DNA of 64,000 bases from assembly GCA_910575505.1 (NCBI GenBank), contig CAJTFK010000008.1:96974-160973 (forward strand). Direction: 5' to 3'. A program made the translations under genes and the position numbers. Below the pieces are notes generated by a model, which saw only the letters and a list, made by a program, of their open reading frames with translations, did not search any database and was not told the DNA's origin. The DNA is from Oscillospiraceae bacterium. Its GTDB lineage: Bacteria > Bacillota > Clostridia > Oscillospirales > Oscillospiraceae. Below are positions 17,133 through 26,200 of the stretch, piece by piece (within the stretch, counting starts at the first letter, position 1; each line of letters starts with the position of its first letter).

Positions 17133-18080
17133 ATGCCCATCAAGATTCCTAACCAGCTTCCCGCCACTCAAATCCTGCGGCAGGAAAACATTTTCGTCAT
17201 GACGGAGACCCGGGCCGTCACCCAGGACATCCGGCCCCTGCGGATTCTCCTTCTGAACCTGATGCCCACCAAGGTGGAGACGGAAACCCAGCTGGCGCGG
17301 GTTCTGGGGAATACGCCGCTTCAGATTGAACTGGAGCTGATTGCCCCCGCCGGTCACGTCTCCCGGAATACCTCCCAACGGCACATGCTGGCCTTTTACA
17401 AGACCTTTCAAGAGGTGAAAAACCAGACCTTTGACGGACTGGTCATCACCGGCGCGCCGGTGGAACACCTGCCCTTTGAGGAAGTGGACTACTGGCCGGA
17501 GCTCTGCGAGATTATGGAGTGGAGCAAGAGCAATGTCCACTCCACCCTTCACATCTGCTGGGGCGCGCAGGCGGGGCTGTACTATCACTACGGCATCCCC
17601 AAGCGCCTCCTGCCCCAAAAGCTCTTCGGTGTGTTCCGGCACAGGGTGGAGTCCCCCAACTTCATGCTTTTCCGGGGCTTTGACGATCAGTTCTGGGTGC
17701 CTCATTCCCGGAATACCACCGTGCTCCGGGGAGACATTGAGGCGGTGCGGGCGCTGAAGATTCTGGCCAGCTCGCCGGAGGCGGGGGTCTATGCCGTCAA
17801 GACTGCCCAGGGGCGGCAGGTGTTTTTGATGGGCCACGCGGAATACAGCCAGGATACGCTGAAAAAGGAGTATCTCCGGGATTTGGAGGCGGGGGTGGAT
17901 ATTCAGATTCCCCGGCACTACTTCCCCCAGGACGATCCCGGCCGGGAGCCTATGGTCCGCTGGCGCTCCTGCGCCAACCTGCTCTACGGCAACTGGCTGA
18001 ACTACTTCGTGTATCAGACCACGCCCTATGACATCGGCGGCATCCGACGGGGCGTCCGGACTGACGAGCTGTGGCATTGA
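17133..18080 (+). CDS. metAA: Homoserine O-acetyltransferase (MetA family)
   Basis: 315-residue MetA-family acyltransferase. The catalytic triad matches the canonical numbering: Cys142 (HICWGAQAG), His235 and Glu237 (GHAEYS). Residue 111 is glutamate (GAPVEHLPF), which in this family selects acetyl-CoA; succinyl-specific enzymes have glycine there. The enzyme should therefore make O-acetylhomoserine, exactly the substrate for the upstream metY, only 2 nt away. Annotation as a succinyltransferase would be misleading. Confidence 0.93.
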   Translation: MPIKIPNQLPATQILRQENIFVMTETRAVTQDIRPLRILLLNLMPTKVETETQLARVLGNTPLQIELELIAPAGHVSRNTSQRHMLAFYKTFQEVKNQTFDGLVITGAPVEHLPFEEVDYWPELCEIMEWSKSNVHSTLHICWGAQAGLYYHYGIPKRLLPQKLFGVFRHRVESPNFMLFRGFDDQFWVPHSRNTTVLRGDIEAVRALKILASSPEAGVYAVKTAQGRQVFLMGHAEYSQDTLKKEYLRDLEAGVDIQIPRHYFPQDDPGREPMVRWRSCANLLYGNWLNYFVYQTTPYDIGGIRRGVRTDELWH

Positions 18081-18099
18081 CGGTTTTTCGGAGGATGAC

Positions 18100-18128
18100 A
18101 AAACGGACGGCCTGTGGCCGTCCGTTTT
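18100..18128. terminator. Stem-loop between convergent metAA and ABC permease genes
   Basis: Perfect 13-bp stem (18100-18112 with 18116-18128), 3-nt loop, arms ending in AAAA/TTTT, so it can act as a terminator in both directions. Confidence 0.82.
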
Positions 18129-18148
18129 CCGGGCGTTTGCAGCTGCCG

Positions 18149-19015
18149 TCAGCCCTTCACGCCGCCGGAGGCGAGGCCGCTGACCAGGTTCTTCTCGATG
18201 CACATAAAGAGGATGACTACCGGGATAATGGCGAAGATAGAGGCGGCAAACAGGTACTGCCACTCGATGATGTTGTATCCGTTGAATATGTTGATGCCTA
18301 CCGTTAATGGTTTGCGAGTGTCGGTGGAAATCAGGCACAGGGCCACGGTGTACTCGTTCCAGGCGTTGATGAAAATGAAGATCAGCGTGGTGACGATGCC
18401 GGGGGCGGCCACAGGCAGCAGCACCCGCAGCATGGACTGGACCCGGGTGCAGCCGTCGATGGTGGCGGCCTGCTCCATCTCGGCGGAGATGCCCATAAAG
18501 GTGCCCCGGAGGAGCCAGACGGTGAAGGCCTGGTTGAAGGCCGCGTTGATGAAGATCAGGCCCCAGATGCTGTCTGTCAGGTGCATGGACAGCATGACCT
18601 TGTAAATACCGATGAGCAGCACCACCGGGGCAAACATCTGGGAGACAATGACAAAGCCCAAAAAGGCGGTCTGTCCCCGGAAGCGCATCCGGGCCAGAGC
18701 GTAGGCGGCGGGGATGCCGCAGAGCATGGCGATGACGGTGGACCCGCCGGCAATCAGGAAGGAGTTCAGCATGTACCGGCCCATAGTGGCCCGGCTCCAG
18801 ATGTCAATGAAGTTGGACCACAGGGCCGTCGCCGGCAGGATGGTGCCGTCGGCGGTGAAAATCTCCGCCCGGCCCTTCAGGGCGGTGCAGAGCATGGCGA
18901 AATAGGGGTACAGGGTGATGATGCAGACGTCCAGAACGACGAGGTACAGCAGCACCCGGAGAATGACTTTCTTGGCGGAGAGCGGCTTTTTTACAGAGTT
19001 GGCGGGCTGGCTCAC
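18149..19015 (-). CDS. Carbohydrate ABC transporter permease (MalG type)
   Basis: 288-residue inner-membrane permease with six predicted transmembrane helices. The EAA-type coupling loop is visible as EMEQAATIDGCTRVQSMLRVLLP, and the C-terminus ENLVSGLASGGVKG is typical of MalG/CUT1 permeases. Its start overlaps the stop of the upstream MalF-type permease by 4 nt. It forms the channel with that protein. The sugar is unknown; no dedicated ATPase is encoded here, so a shared MsmK-type ATPase is likely. Confidence 0.93.
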   Translation of the reverse strand: MSQPANSVKKPLSAKKVILRVLLYLVVLDVCIITLYPYFAMLCTALKGRAEIFTADGTILPATALWSNFIDIWSRATMGRYMLNSFLIAGGSTVIAMLCGIPAAYALARMRFRGQTAFLGFVIVSQMFAPVVLLIGIYKVMLSMHLTDSIWGLIFINAAFNQAFTVWLLRGTFMGISAEMEQAATIDGCTRVQSMLRVLLPVAAPGIVTTLIFIFINAWNEYTVALCLISTDTRKPLTVGINIFNGYNIIEWQYLFAASIFAIIPVVILFMCIEKNLVSGLASGGVKG

Positions 19016-19965
19016 AGGTCGTCATCTCCTTTCCGAAGGGTGTAGATCATGTAGGTGCTGGCGCAGATCAGCAGAATGATGAAGCCGATGACCGACACGG
19101 CGGCGGCCTCGCCCTGCTTGTTGTTGTAGAAGGCCAGCTTGTAGAGGTAGGTGACCAGGGTGTCGGTGTGGTTGGCCGGGTCGCCCTTGGTCATGGTCCA
19201 GATGATGGGGAAGGAGTTGAATACGTAGATGATGTTCAGCACCGTGGACACCGTCAGGGAGGACTTTACTAGGGGCAGGGTGATTTTGAAGAGCTTCTGG
19301 AAATAGGTGGCCCCGTCCACGGTGGCGGCCTCGTAGTAGGAGGTGTCGATGCTCTGGAGTCCGGAGAGGACGCAGAAGGTGACAAAGGGGATGGTGACAA
19401 AAATGCCGCAGGCGATTTCCCAGGCGAAATAGGTTCCCGGTGTAGGCGTCCAGTTGACGGACTGCTGAATCAGGCCCAGCTTCAGCAGCAGGGTGTTCAG
19501 CGTGCCGTAGTCCTTGTTGATGATGAAGTTCCAGGCGCTGGCCTGGATGACCAGCGTGGTGGCCCAGGGGAAGACCACAATGGCCCGGGCAATCTTCCGT
19601 CCCCGGAACTGGTTGTTCAGGATCAGGGCCAGCATGAAGCCCAGAACAGTGGAAATCACCACCACGGCGATGGTCCATACAATGGTGTTTTTCAGGACGA
19701 TGCCGAAGGCGGAGCTGTTCAGCACCTTGGTGAAGTTGGCGAAGTTGTTGAACCCCTGAATTTTGCCCGTTTTGCTGACCTTGTTCAGGGACATCTGGAA
19801 CACGGAACAGATGGGAATCAGAATGAAGACCGCCATGAGGATGATGCTGGGAGCAATCCAGATATAGGGCTCGATTTTACGAAAGAGCTTTTTCCCGCCG
19901 GAAGACCGTTTCAGCGGAGGCTGAGGCGATGCCTTCAGGGGGACGTGTTGGGTCTTTGTGATCAC
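19012..19965 (-). CDS. Carbohydrate ABC transporter permease (MalF type)
   Basis: 317-residue permease with a cytoplasmic N-terminal tail and six transmembrane helices, the first at about 35-55 (IWIAPSIILMAVFILIPIC). The EAA loop reads YYEAATVDGATYFQKLFKITLP. It is the partner of the MalG-type permease immediately downstream. In this operon the binding-protein gene is upstream and separated by a 335-bp gap with a hairpin and a MITE-like insert, which may lower permease expression relative to the binding protein. Confidence 0.93.
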   Translation of the reverse strand: MITKTQHVPLKASPQPPLKRSSGGKKLFRKIEPYIWIAPSIILMAVFILIPICSVFQMSLNKVSKTGKIQGFNNFANFTKVLNSSAFGIVLKNTIVWTIAVVVISTVLGFMLALILNNQFRGRKIARAIVVFPWATTLVIQASAWNFIINKDYGTLNTLLLKLGLIQQSVNWTPTPGTYFAWEIACGIFVTIPFVTFCVLSGLQSIDTSYYEAATVDGATYFQKLFKITLPLVKSSLTVSTVLNIIYVFNSFPIIWTMTKGDPANHTDTLVTYLYKLAFYNNKQGEAAAVSVIGFIILLICASTYMIYTLRKGDDDL

Positions 19966-19987
19966 GGGGACACCTCCCTAAATTGTG

Positions 19988-20150
19988 AGAGCCTGTTTAA
20001 AATCCATCGAAACGCCGTCTCGGGGCATCTTTTTCCGCCGATGCTGCGTTGGTTTGACTTGAAATCCGCCAGGATTCCTGCGTCAAACCGCCTTGCCCGG
20101 CAAAAAAATCCGCCCCAATCCGGCACTCCGCCGGATTTTAAACAGGCTCT
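19988..20150. mobile_element. MITE-like element inside the sugar ABC operon
   Basis: 163-bp non-coding element with perfect 18-bp terminal inverted repeats (19988-20005 and 20133-20150, AGAGCCTGTTTAAAATCC). An internal inverted repeat is present (GGTTTGAC...GTCAAACC, about 20050-20090). Counting the ends one base inward, TGA abuts both sides and may be a short target duplication. It carries no ORF, so it would have to be moved by a transposase in trans. The family is not recognised. Confidence 0.65.
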
Positions 20151-20233
20151 GAGAATGGTGGACCTTCCGACCGCTTTCAAAGCCCGGCAGAGAGAAAGGG
20201 GCCGCGCTTTGAAAATGGCCGGAAGAAAGCCGG

Positions 20234-20262
20234 CGGGGCCGGGCCGTGTCGGCCCGGCCCCG
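20234..20262 (-). terminator. Strong GC hairpin downstream of the sugar-binding protein gene
   Basis: Perfect 13-bp G+C stem (20234-20246 with 20250-20262) and 3-nt loop, without a clear T-run. In transporter operons such hairpins protect the binding-protein mRNA and reduce read-through to the permeases. Confidence 0.6.
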
Positions 20263-20300
20263 CGGTGGCATGTCGGTGAACGGTGAAGCGATTGGAGGCG

Positions 20301-21614
20301 TCAGCCGGCAGCCTCGGCCTCAATCTCGGCCTGGAGCTCATCCAGCAGCTCCTGAACATTGCCGCCCATCAGAGCCTGCTGCTCCACATTGATGACGCCC
20401 TGCTTCACGTTGGCCCACTCGGCCTTGGCGGTGGGATAGAACTTGCAGGAGCCCACAATGTCGACCCAGGCGGCCATCCGCTCGTCGGCGGCGGCCACGA
20501 TCTCGCCGCCGGTGGAGGTGGCGGGCAGGAAGTCCTCCATCAGGACCCAGTCGGAGTAACGCTGATCCTCATAGAAGAAGTCGAAGAAGGTTTTGATGGC
20601 CTCGATCTTCTCGTCGGAGTGGCCATTGTCGAAGCACATGAACCGGTCCATAACGCCGGCGGAAACGGAGGGCTTGCCTTCGTTGGTGGGGATGGGAGCG
20701 GTGCCGTAGTTGATGACGTCGGCGGGATCCTTGTCGACGGCGATGTAGGTGGGAATGGAGTTGGGGCCAATCATCATGGCCAGCTGGCCGGCGCCGAAGA
20801 GGTCCTGAAGGGTGTAGCGGGTCTCGTTGGCGGGGTCGGAGTTGGTCAGCTTGGAGTTAACCAGGCCAATGGCAAACTCAATGGCCTCCACATTTTCGGG
20901 GCTGTTCAGAGTCCAGTTGCCGTCGGCGTCGGTAAAGTCGCCGCCGTTGTTCCAGATGTAATAGGCAAAGGCGGCCTGGCCTTCGTCGGTGGTCATGTCG
21001 ATGCCCCAGGGATAAATGCTGGAATCATAGGCCTGGAGCTTCTGGCAGGCGGCCTCCAGCTCGGCCCAGGTGGTGGGAACCTCCACCTCGGCAGCTTCCA
21101 GAATGTCCACGTTGTAATACAGAGCGCGGGCGGAAGCCAGATCGGGCACGGCCCACACGGTGCCGTCCACCACGGACTGATCCAGGAAGGCGGGATAGAA
21201 CTTGGCATAGGTCTCGGCAGAGACGTAGTCCTCGGCGGGCAGCAGCAGCCCTTCGGCCTGATAGTCGGCGAACACGTCGATATTCAGGATGTCCGGGGCG
21301 GCGCCGTTGGAGATCCGCGTATTGACCACGGTGTAGATGTCATTCCAGGAGACAACCTCCACATTCAGGTTGATGTTTTGATTGGCTTCGTTGAATTCCT
21401 TCTGGAAGTTGGCCCACCAGTCGCTGGTTTTCTGGCCGTACTGAGCGGCGATGACGCTGATGTCAATTTTCTCTCCGCTGCCTTCGGCAGGGGCCGGATC
21501 GCCGCCGGAGGAGGCGGGGGGCTCGCTGGTCTGCCCGCCGCTGTTTCCGCCGCCGCAGGCGGCCAGGGAGAGCACCATCATGACGGCAAGCAGAACTGCA
21601 AGAAGTCTTTTCAT
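20301..21614 (-). CDS. Extracellular carbohydrate-binding lipoprotein of ABC transporter
   Basis: 437-residue family-1-type solute-binding protein. A lipoprotein signal peptide ends at the lipobox LAACGGG (Cys20), followed by a Gly/Ser/Pro-rich linker. The mature part has the MalE-like folds (SVVDGTVWAVPD, SARALYYN, TWAELEAACQKLQ, GPNSIPTYIA). It should capture the sugar outside the cell and pass it to the two downstream permeases. A consensus -10 (TATAAT) lies about 100 bp upstream. Substrate not predictable from sequence. Confidence 0.92.
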   Translation of the reverse strand: MKRLLAVLLAVMMVLSLAACGGGNSGGQTSEPPASSGGDPAPAEGSGEKIDISVIAAQYGQKTSDWWANFQKEFNEANQNINLNVEVVSWNDIYTVVNTRISNGAAPDILNIDVFADYQAEGLLLPAEDYVSAETYAKFYPAFLDQSVVDGTVWAVPDLASARALYYNVDILEAAEVEVPTTWAELEAACQKLQAYDSSIYPWGIDMTTDEGQAAFAYYIWNNGGDFTDADGNWTLNSPENVEAIEFAIGLVNSKLTNSDPANETRYTLQDLFGAGQLAMMIGPNSIPTYIAVDKDPADVINYGTAPIPTNEGKPSVSAGVMDRFMCFDNGHSDEKIEAIKTFFDFFYEDQRYSDWVLMEDFLPATSTGGEIVAAADERMAAWVDIVGSCKFYPTAKAEWANVKQGVINVEQQALMGGNVQELLDELQAEIEAEAAG

Positions 21615-21716
21615 CGTTTTCTATCTCCTCTTCTTAAAAATGCGGGTGTAGCGCCAGGCTGCACCTCTGCCGGACGGGCCATAGGTATAATTCACAAAGG
21701 CCTCCCGGTAAATTCC

Positions 21717-21722
21717 ATTATA
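21717..21722 (-). promoter_or_regulatory. -10 element of the sugar-transporter promoter
   Basis: Perfect TATAAT on the minus strand with a weak -35 (TATTGC) 17 bp upstream. A weak -35 fits activator dependence. Confidence 0.55.
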
Positions 21723-21769
21723 GTTGGTCATTCTGTTTAGCAATAGAGCAAAAAGTCCGGTTTATATGA

Positions 21770-21802
21770 AAATCGTACGAATTATGAAAATTCGTACGAT
21801 TT
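21770..21802. promoter_or_regulatory. Double TCGTACGA palindrome upstream of the sugar transporter
   Basis: Two 14-nt arms (21770-21783 and 21789-21802) are perfect reverse complements and each contains the self-palindrome TCGTACGA. The site lies about 50-80 bp upstream of the transporter -10 and 36 bp past the dgt stop. Tandem regulator sites and a dgt terminator are both possible; the nested palindromes favour an operator. Confidence 0.6.
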
Positions 21803-21837
21803 GCCGTGGTTTCCGGAAGAAAATGCCAGCCGGTTTT

Positions 21838-23280
21838 TCAGATGGCTTCGATGCCGCTGAGCTCCCGGTACAGGGTGCGGGCATAGGAGTCCGTCATGCC
21901 GCTGATGTAGTCGGTGACCATCAGGAGCCGGAGATAGAGATCCCAGGCCTCGTCCCCGGTTTTGGCGTTTTCATAGTCCTGCTTATAGTTGTCGGAGAAA
22001 ATCAGGAGGTATTTCCGGCCGGCCTTGGAAGGGAGGTAATTCTCATCCTGAGAACCGCAGTACAGCGCCGCGCCCACGAACCTGTCCAGCAGGAAGGAGA
22101 GGATGGTCTGAGCAGACAGCTCCAGCTTCAGGATGCCGGGGGTGTCGTAGGCGAATTTCGCCATGGCCTTTTTCAGAATCTGAATGGTCAGGCTGTGATA
22201 GGTTTCCGCGAACAGGTCGTCCCCATAGGTTCCGGCCATGATGGACCGGTATTTATAGGAGAAGCGATAGACGGTTACGTACATCAGCCAGCGGCGGACC
22301 TGGTTCAGCCACTCCTTGAAGGCGCTGCTGTCGCCTCTTGCGCTGTGATCTTCCCCCCGGAGGGACTGGAGCTGCTGGATGAGGTCGTTGGAATAGTAGG
22401 CCGGGCTGCTGCGAAACGTCAGGTCCTCCTCAGTGTAGAAGCTCTTAAAGAACTCCGTAAAGGCGTCCAAGGTGAACAGGCCCTTTTTAAAGGCGTCCTC
22501 CAGGTCGGCGGTGGCATAGGCGATATCATCGGCGGCCTCCAGCACGTAGGTCAGAGGATGGCGGCAGAAGTCTCCGGAGGCAGTAAGCGTGCCCACCGTC
22601 TCCGAGACGCGGCGGAAGGCCTCCTGCTCGGCGGCGTAGAAGCCCAGCTTATGCTTCCGGATATCCGGGTCGCCGCCGCGGAAGGACAGGGAGTCCGTGG
22701 GATATTTTACCAGAGTGCTGATGATGGCCTTGGAGAGGTTGATCTCGGAGCGGTGCCCGGCCTTCAGCAGGATGCGCAGGGCCTGGGCGTTGCCCTCGAA
22801 GTGCTCCAGATCGGCGGCCATCTGAGGAGTCAGCCAGGACCGCAGAGGCCGGCCCTTATAGTCAATCAGGTCCAGATGTTCCTTGAACCAGTCTCCGATG
22901 ACCACCTCGCCAAAGTGCCCGAAGGGCGGGTTGCCCAGATCGTGGAGCAGACCGGCGCAGAGCAGAACGGAGGCGATGCCCTCGGCGGCATCCCCGTCGA
23001 TGTCCGCGGGCTTGTACGGGGTGGTGTTTTTGGAAATCATGATGCCCAGCTGCCGGGCCACCGTGGAGACCTCGATGGAGTGGGTGAGACGGGTGCGGAC
23101 AAAGTCGCTCTTATCCAGGGGGAAGACCTGCGTCTTGTCCTGAAGCCGGCGGAAGGCAGCGCTGGACACGATTTTATGATAGTCTTTTTCAAATTTGTTG
23201 ATGGGATATTGGGCAAATTGAATGGGCTCCGTCTCCTCTGGGCCCGTCTTCTCCGTTGACAACAGTGTGTTCCATTCCAT
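21838..23280 (-). CDS. dgt: dGTP triphosphohydrolase-like HD-domain protein
   Basis: 480-residue HD-superfamily nucleotidase that hydrolyses dNTPs to deoxynucleosides and triphosphate. The metal-binding pattern is complete: RTRLTHSIEVSTVAR, LLHDLGNPPFGHFGE and the later ADDIAYATADLEDA. The start is the ATG at 23280 with GGAGGAG 9 nt upstream; an extension to 23331 lacks a site. The length and family pattern match bacterial Dgt. It is monocistronic, with no direct link to the sugar-transporter genes downstream. Confidence 0.9.
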   Translation of the reverse strand: MEWNTLLSTEKTGPEETEPIQFAQYPINKFEKDYHKIVSSAAFRRLQDKTQVFPLDKSDFVRTRLTHSIEVSTVARQLGIMISKNTTPYKPADIDGDAAEGIASVLLCAGLLHDLGNPPFGHFGEVVIGDWFKEHLDLIDYKGRPLRSWLTPQMAADLEHFEGNAQALRILLKAGHRSEINLSKAIISTLVKYPTDSLSFRGGDPDIRKHKLGFYAAEQEAFRRVSETVGTLTASGDFCRHPLTYVLEAADDIAYATADLEDAFKKGLFTLDAFTEFFKSFYTEEDLTFRSSPAYYSNDLIQQLQSLRGEDHSARGDSSAFKEWLNQVRRWLMYVTVYRFSYKYRSIMAGTYGDDLFAETYHSLTIQILKKAMAKFAYDTPGILKLELSAQTILSFLLDRFVGAALYCGSQDENYLPSKAGRKYLLIFSDNYKQDYENAKTGDEAWDLYLRLLMVTDYISGMTDSYARTLYRELSGIEAI

Positions 23281-23499
23281 GTGCGGATCTCCTCCCTGCG
23301 GCGTGTGCCGGATTTTCATACAGTATAGCATATTTTGGAGAAAAGAACAAGAGAGGAGCCTGTCCCCCGGATTGTTCCGCCTGTTTTCGGAAGGCCGGCG
23401 GTTCCGGGAGAAGGAGCCGGGCTCTGCGAACAGCCCCCATCGGACACGCTGTGTCCTTCTCCGGCTGCCTGTCTGCCCGGAAAGCGGGCCGGGCGGCCT

Positions 23500-24564
23500 T
23501 TACACCCGGTCCGTCAGCGGGACCCGCCGCCCCTCCCGGCTGCTCTCCTGGGCAGCCTCCAGAATACGGAGAACCTGGACGGCCTCCTCCCCACGGACCA
23601 GGGGAGCCTTGCCCTGCCGGAGGACCTGGAAGAGATTGTCGTAGAAGCCGCCGTAATGACCGGTTTCCGTGGGAATGGTCTCTTGAACAAGGCCGTGCTC
23701 CGTGACGGTGCAGAGAGTGCCGAAACGCGCCGGGTCGTCCCGGCCCCAGCCGGGGTCTCCCGCCGGACGCCGGCCCTGGGCAAGCCGCTCTTCCTGGATG
23801 TCCCGTCCGTATTTGCAAAAAGCGCCTTTACGTCCGTGGACCAGATAATGGGGCCCCGGCAGGGCCGACAGCTCCCCGGCGGAGAGGACCGCCCGGAGAC
23901 CGGGATAGTACAGAATCACTGTGAACCGGTCCACGCCGGGGGATTCGGGCCGCTGGCGGCGGAGGTCGGCACAGACCGCCTCCGGCAGGCCGAAGAGAGT
24001 CACAGCCTGGTCGATGATGTGCACGCCGATGTCATACAGCAGGTCCACGCCCCTGCCGCCCTCCCGCTTCCACTGCTTGGAGCGGTAGCCCTGAACAAAG
24101 CGGTCGAAGCGGCATTCGTAGTCCACCACGTCTCCCAGACGCCCCTCCTCAATCAGCCGTTTCACCGTGAGGAAGCCGCCGTCCAGGCGGCGGTTTTGGT
24201 AGACGGTGAGCAGAAGGCCCTTTTCCTCCGCCAGCCGGCGCAGTTCCTCCGCCTCCCGGCTGGAGGCAGCCAGAGGCTTTTCCACCACAACAGGTTTCCC
24301 TGCCTCCAGGGCCTGCCTGGCCATGGGGACGTGAAGGGGGTTGGGGGTGGTGATGACCACCAGGTCGATGTCCTCTGTCAGCAGCTCTTCATAGCTGCGG
24401 ACCACTTCCGCCTCCGGGTATTCCTCCCGGCTGCGGGAGGAACTCCGCTCATAGACACGGGCCAGATGAAAGCGGGGGTCGGCATGGATAAAAGGCGCGT
24501 GGAAAATCTCCCCGGACATGCCGAACCCGGCAAGGCCCACGCGGATGGCTTCGCAATTGCTCAT
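23500..24564 (-). CDS. Gfo/Idh/MocA-family oxidoreductase
   Basis: 354-residue NAD(P)-dependent dehydrogenase. The N-terminal Rossmann fold has the fingerprint GLAGFGMSGEIFHAPFI, followed by the family signature VVEKPLA (EKP motif). The pattern is nearest to YdgJ/YhhX-type oxidoreductases, often acting on inositols or sugars. The ATG at 24564 is preceded by GGAGGAGG. It lies 99 bp downstream of the O-antigen-ligase-like gene in the same direction, so a role in surface-sugar metabolism is possible but unproven. Confidence 0.9.
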   Translation of the reverse strand: MSNCEAIRVGLAGFGMSGEIFHAPFIHADPRFHLARVYERSSSRSREEYPEAEVVRSYEELLTEDIDLVVITTPNPLHVPMARQALEAGKPVVVEKPLAASSREAEELRRLAEEKGLLLTVYQNRRLDGGFLTVKRLIEEGRLGDVVDYECRFDRFVQGYRSKQWKREGGRGVDLLYDIGVHIIDQAVTLFGLPEAVCADLRRQRPESPGVDRFTVILYYPGLRAVLSAGELSALPGPHYLVHGRKGAFCKYGRDIQEERLAQGRRPAGDPGWGRDDPARFGTLCTVTEHGLVQETIPTETGHYGGFYDNLFQVLRQGKAPLVRGEEAVQVLRILEAAQESSREGRRVPLTDRV

Positions 24565-24663
24565 AGGGGGGTCCTCCTCCATTTTGTTCAGCACAATGGG
24601 TGCTGGGGGTTGAAAAACGCCGGCTGGAGCTTGCGGGCCAGCCGGCGCAGGAGCGCTGGGGAA

Positions 24664-26184
24664 TTATGACGTTTCGCCGCAGAGTTTCACGCCGCTGAGG
24701 GCCGCGGCGAAGACGAACCAGAAGATGCACATGACCCGGGGATAGTTCCACAGGTAGTCCGCCAGGCCGCAGACCATGGCGCCGCAGAGCGCGGCGGCGG
24801 CGGCGCAGGTGAGGGTCCGGGCGGCAGAATCGCCGCAGTGGCGAACTGCATGGGCTGCCCGCTTGATATTCCACAGCATGGAGGCCAGGAAGCTCACGAT
24901 GCCCAGCAGGCCCGCCTCAATCCAGACCTGAAGATAGAAGTTGTGGGCGTGGACGAAGGGGGAGTTGCCTCTGTAAAGGTTGTGGAGGCGGATATAGCGC
25001 TGAACCGCGGCGGTGCCCAGGCCCGCGCCGGAGACGGGGGACTTCGCAATGACCCGCAGAGCCGCCTCGTACAGGGGGAAGCGGCTGGCGGTGGAGGAGT
25101 CCGCGGGATTGCCGATGGTGAGGATGCGGTTCCACACGGAAACGGGCAGGAAGGGAACCGCCAGACAGCACAGCAGGAAAAACAGGGGCAGCAGACTGGG
25201 CTTCCACAAAAAGACCATCACAACCATGGCCACGGCGAAGCCCACCCAGCTGGCCCGGGAATAGGTCATCAGCAGGGCCCCCGTCCCCAGGATGAAGACG
25301 CCCAGGGCCGCAAGACGGGCCGGCAGGCTCTTGGAGCACAGCGCCAGGGCCAGCACCAGGGGCAGGAGGAGCAGAAGCACCTCGGCGAAGGTGTTGGGGT
25401 TGTCAAAGAAGGACATCACCCGGCCCGGCATGGTTTCGTTCAGAGCCAGGTCCAGGTCCACATAGGAGGCGTTGACCTCAATGCCTTGGAACCGCTGGAC
25501 CACGCCGTACAGCGAGGAGACCAGCACGCAGCCCGCCGCTCCGGCCACAAGGCGCTTCAAATCCTCCATGTGCCGGACGGCGCTGACGGTGACCAGCACG
25601 CAGAGGGCGGCAGAGATGTGGTAGACCAGGAAGCGGGTGGAGAGGCTCCGGCTCCGGGAAAAAATCACCGCCAGGAATATGGAGCCGAAGAGGACCAGGG
25701 GATAAAAGCCCAGAGCCTTCACATTCAGCCGGAAGTCCGTCCGGTGCATGGCGCCGGCGTGGAACAGCAGCAGGAGAAACCCGAAGGCCATGAGGGTATA
25801 GGCGTTGTTCCAGCGGCTGAAGGGAATCACCCACAGCAGCAGGATCAGCCAGGACTGGGCGGCGGCGGTCTCGTCCCCCAGGGTGAAGGCCAGCCGGGCA
25901 AAGAAACTGTCCTCGAAGGTGGCTTGCAGCAGCCGGAAGAACCAGCGGAGAAACCGGGCGGGCAGGTCCGCCAGAAAGGTCAGCAGACGGCAGAGCAGGC
26001 TGTCCGGCCAGGCCCGGGCCACCATGCCCTCCCGGCACAGGGGACGGAGGACACGGCTTTCGTCAATCTGCCGACTGCACCAGCCGCCGGCGGCGGCAAA
26101 CAGACGGTGCAGAACGCTGTCCTGGTAACAGGCCAGCAGAAGCAGCCAGAGCTGACCAAGGCAGCTTTCACGGAGCAAGGTCAT
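24664..26184 (-). CDS. O-antigen ligase / polymerase-like membrane protein
   Basis: 506 residues with 10-12 transmembrane helices and the Wzy_C/O-antigen-ligase region near residues 350-420 (GAGLGTAAVQRYIRLHN and FVHAHNFYLQVWIEAGLLG). The conserved histidine pair in VHAHN is a hallmark. Such proteins attach or polymerise undecaprenyl-linked glycans at the outer membrane-leaflet side; in Gram-positives, surface polysaccharide or protein glycosylation. The upstream GT2 gene is 16 bp away and probably co-transcribed. The exact glycan is unknown. Confidence 0.87.
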   Translation of the reverse strand: MTLLRESCLGQLWLLLLACYQDSVLHRLFAAAGGWCSRQIDESRVLRPLCREGMVARAWPDSLLCRLLTFLADLPARFLRWFFRLLQATFEDSFFARLAFTLGDETAAAQSWLILLLWVIPFSRWNNAYTLMAFGFLLLLFHAGAMHRTDFRLNVKALGFYPLVLFGSIFLAVIFSRSRSLSTRFLVYHISAALCVLVTVSAVRHMEDLKRLVAGAAGCVLVSSLYGVVQRFQGIEVNASYVDLDLALNETMPGRVMSFFDNPNTFAEVLLLLLPLVLALALCSKSLPARLAALGVFILGTGALLMTYSRASWVGFAVAMVVMVFLWKPSLLPLFFLLCCLAVPFLPVSVWNRILTIGNPADSSTASRFPLYEAALRVIAKSPVSGAGLGTAAVQRYIRLHNLYRGNSPFVHAHNFYLQVWIEAGLLGIVSFLASMLWNIKRAAHAVRHCGDSAARTLTCAAAAALCGAMVCGLADYLWNYPRVMCIFWFVFAAALSGVKLCGETS

Positions 26185-26200
26185 AGGGTCAAGATCCTCC

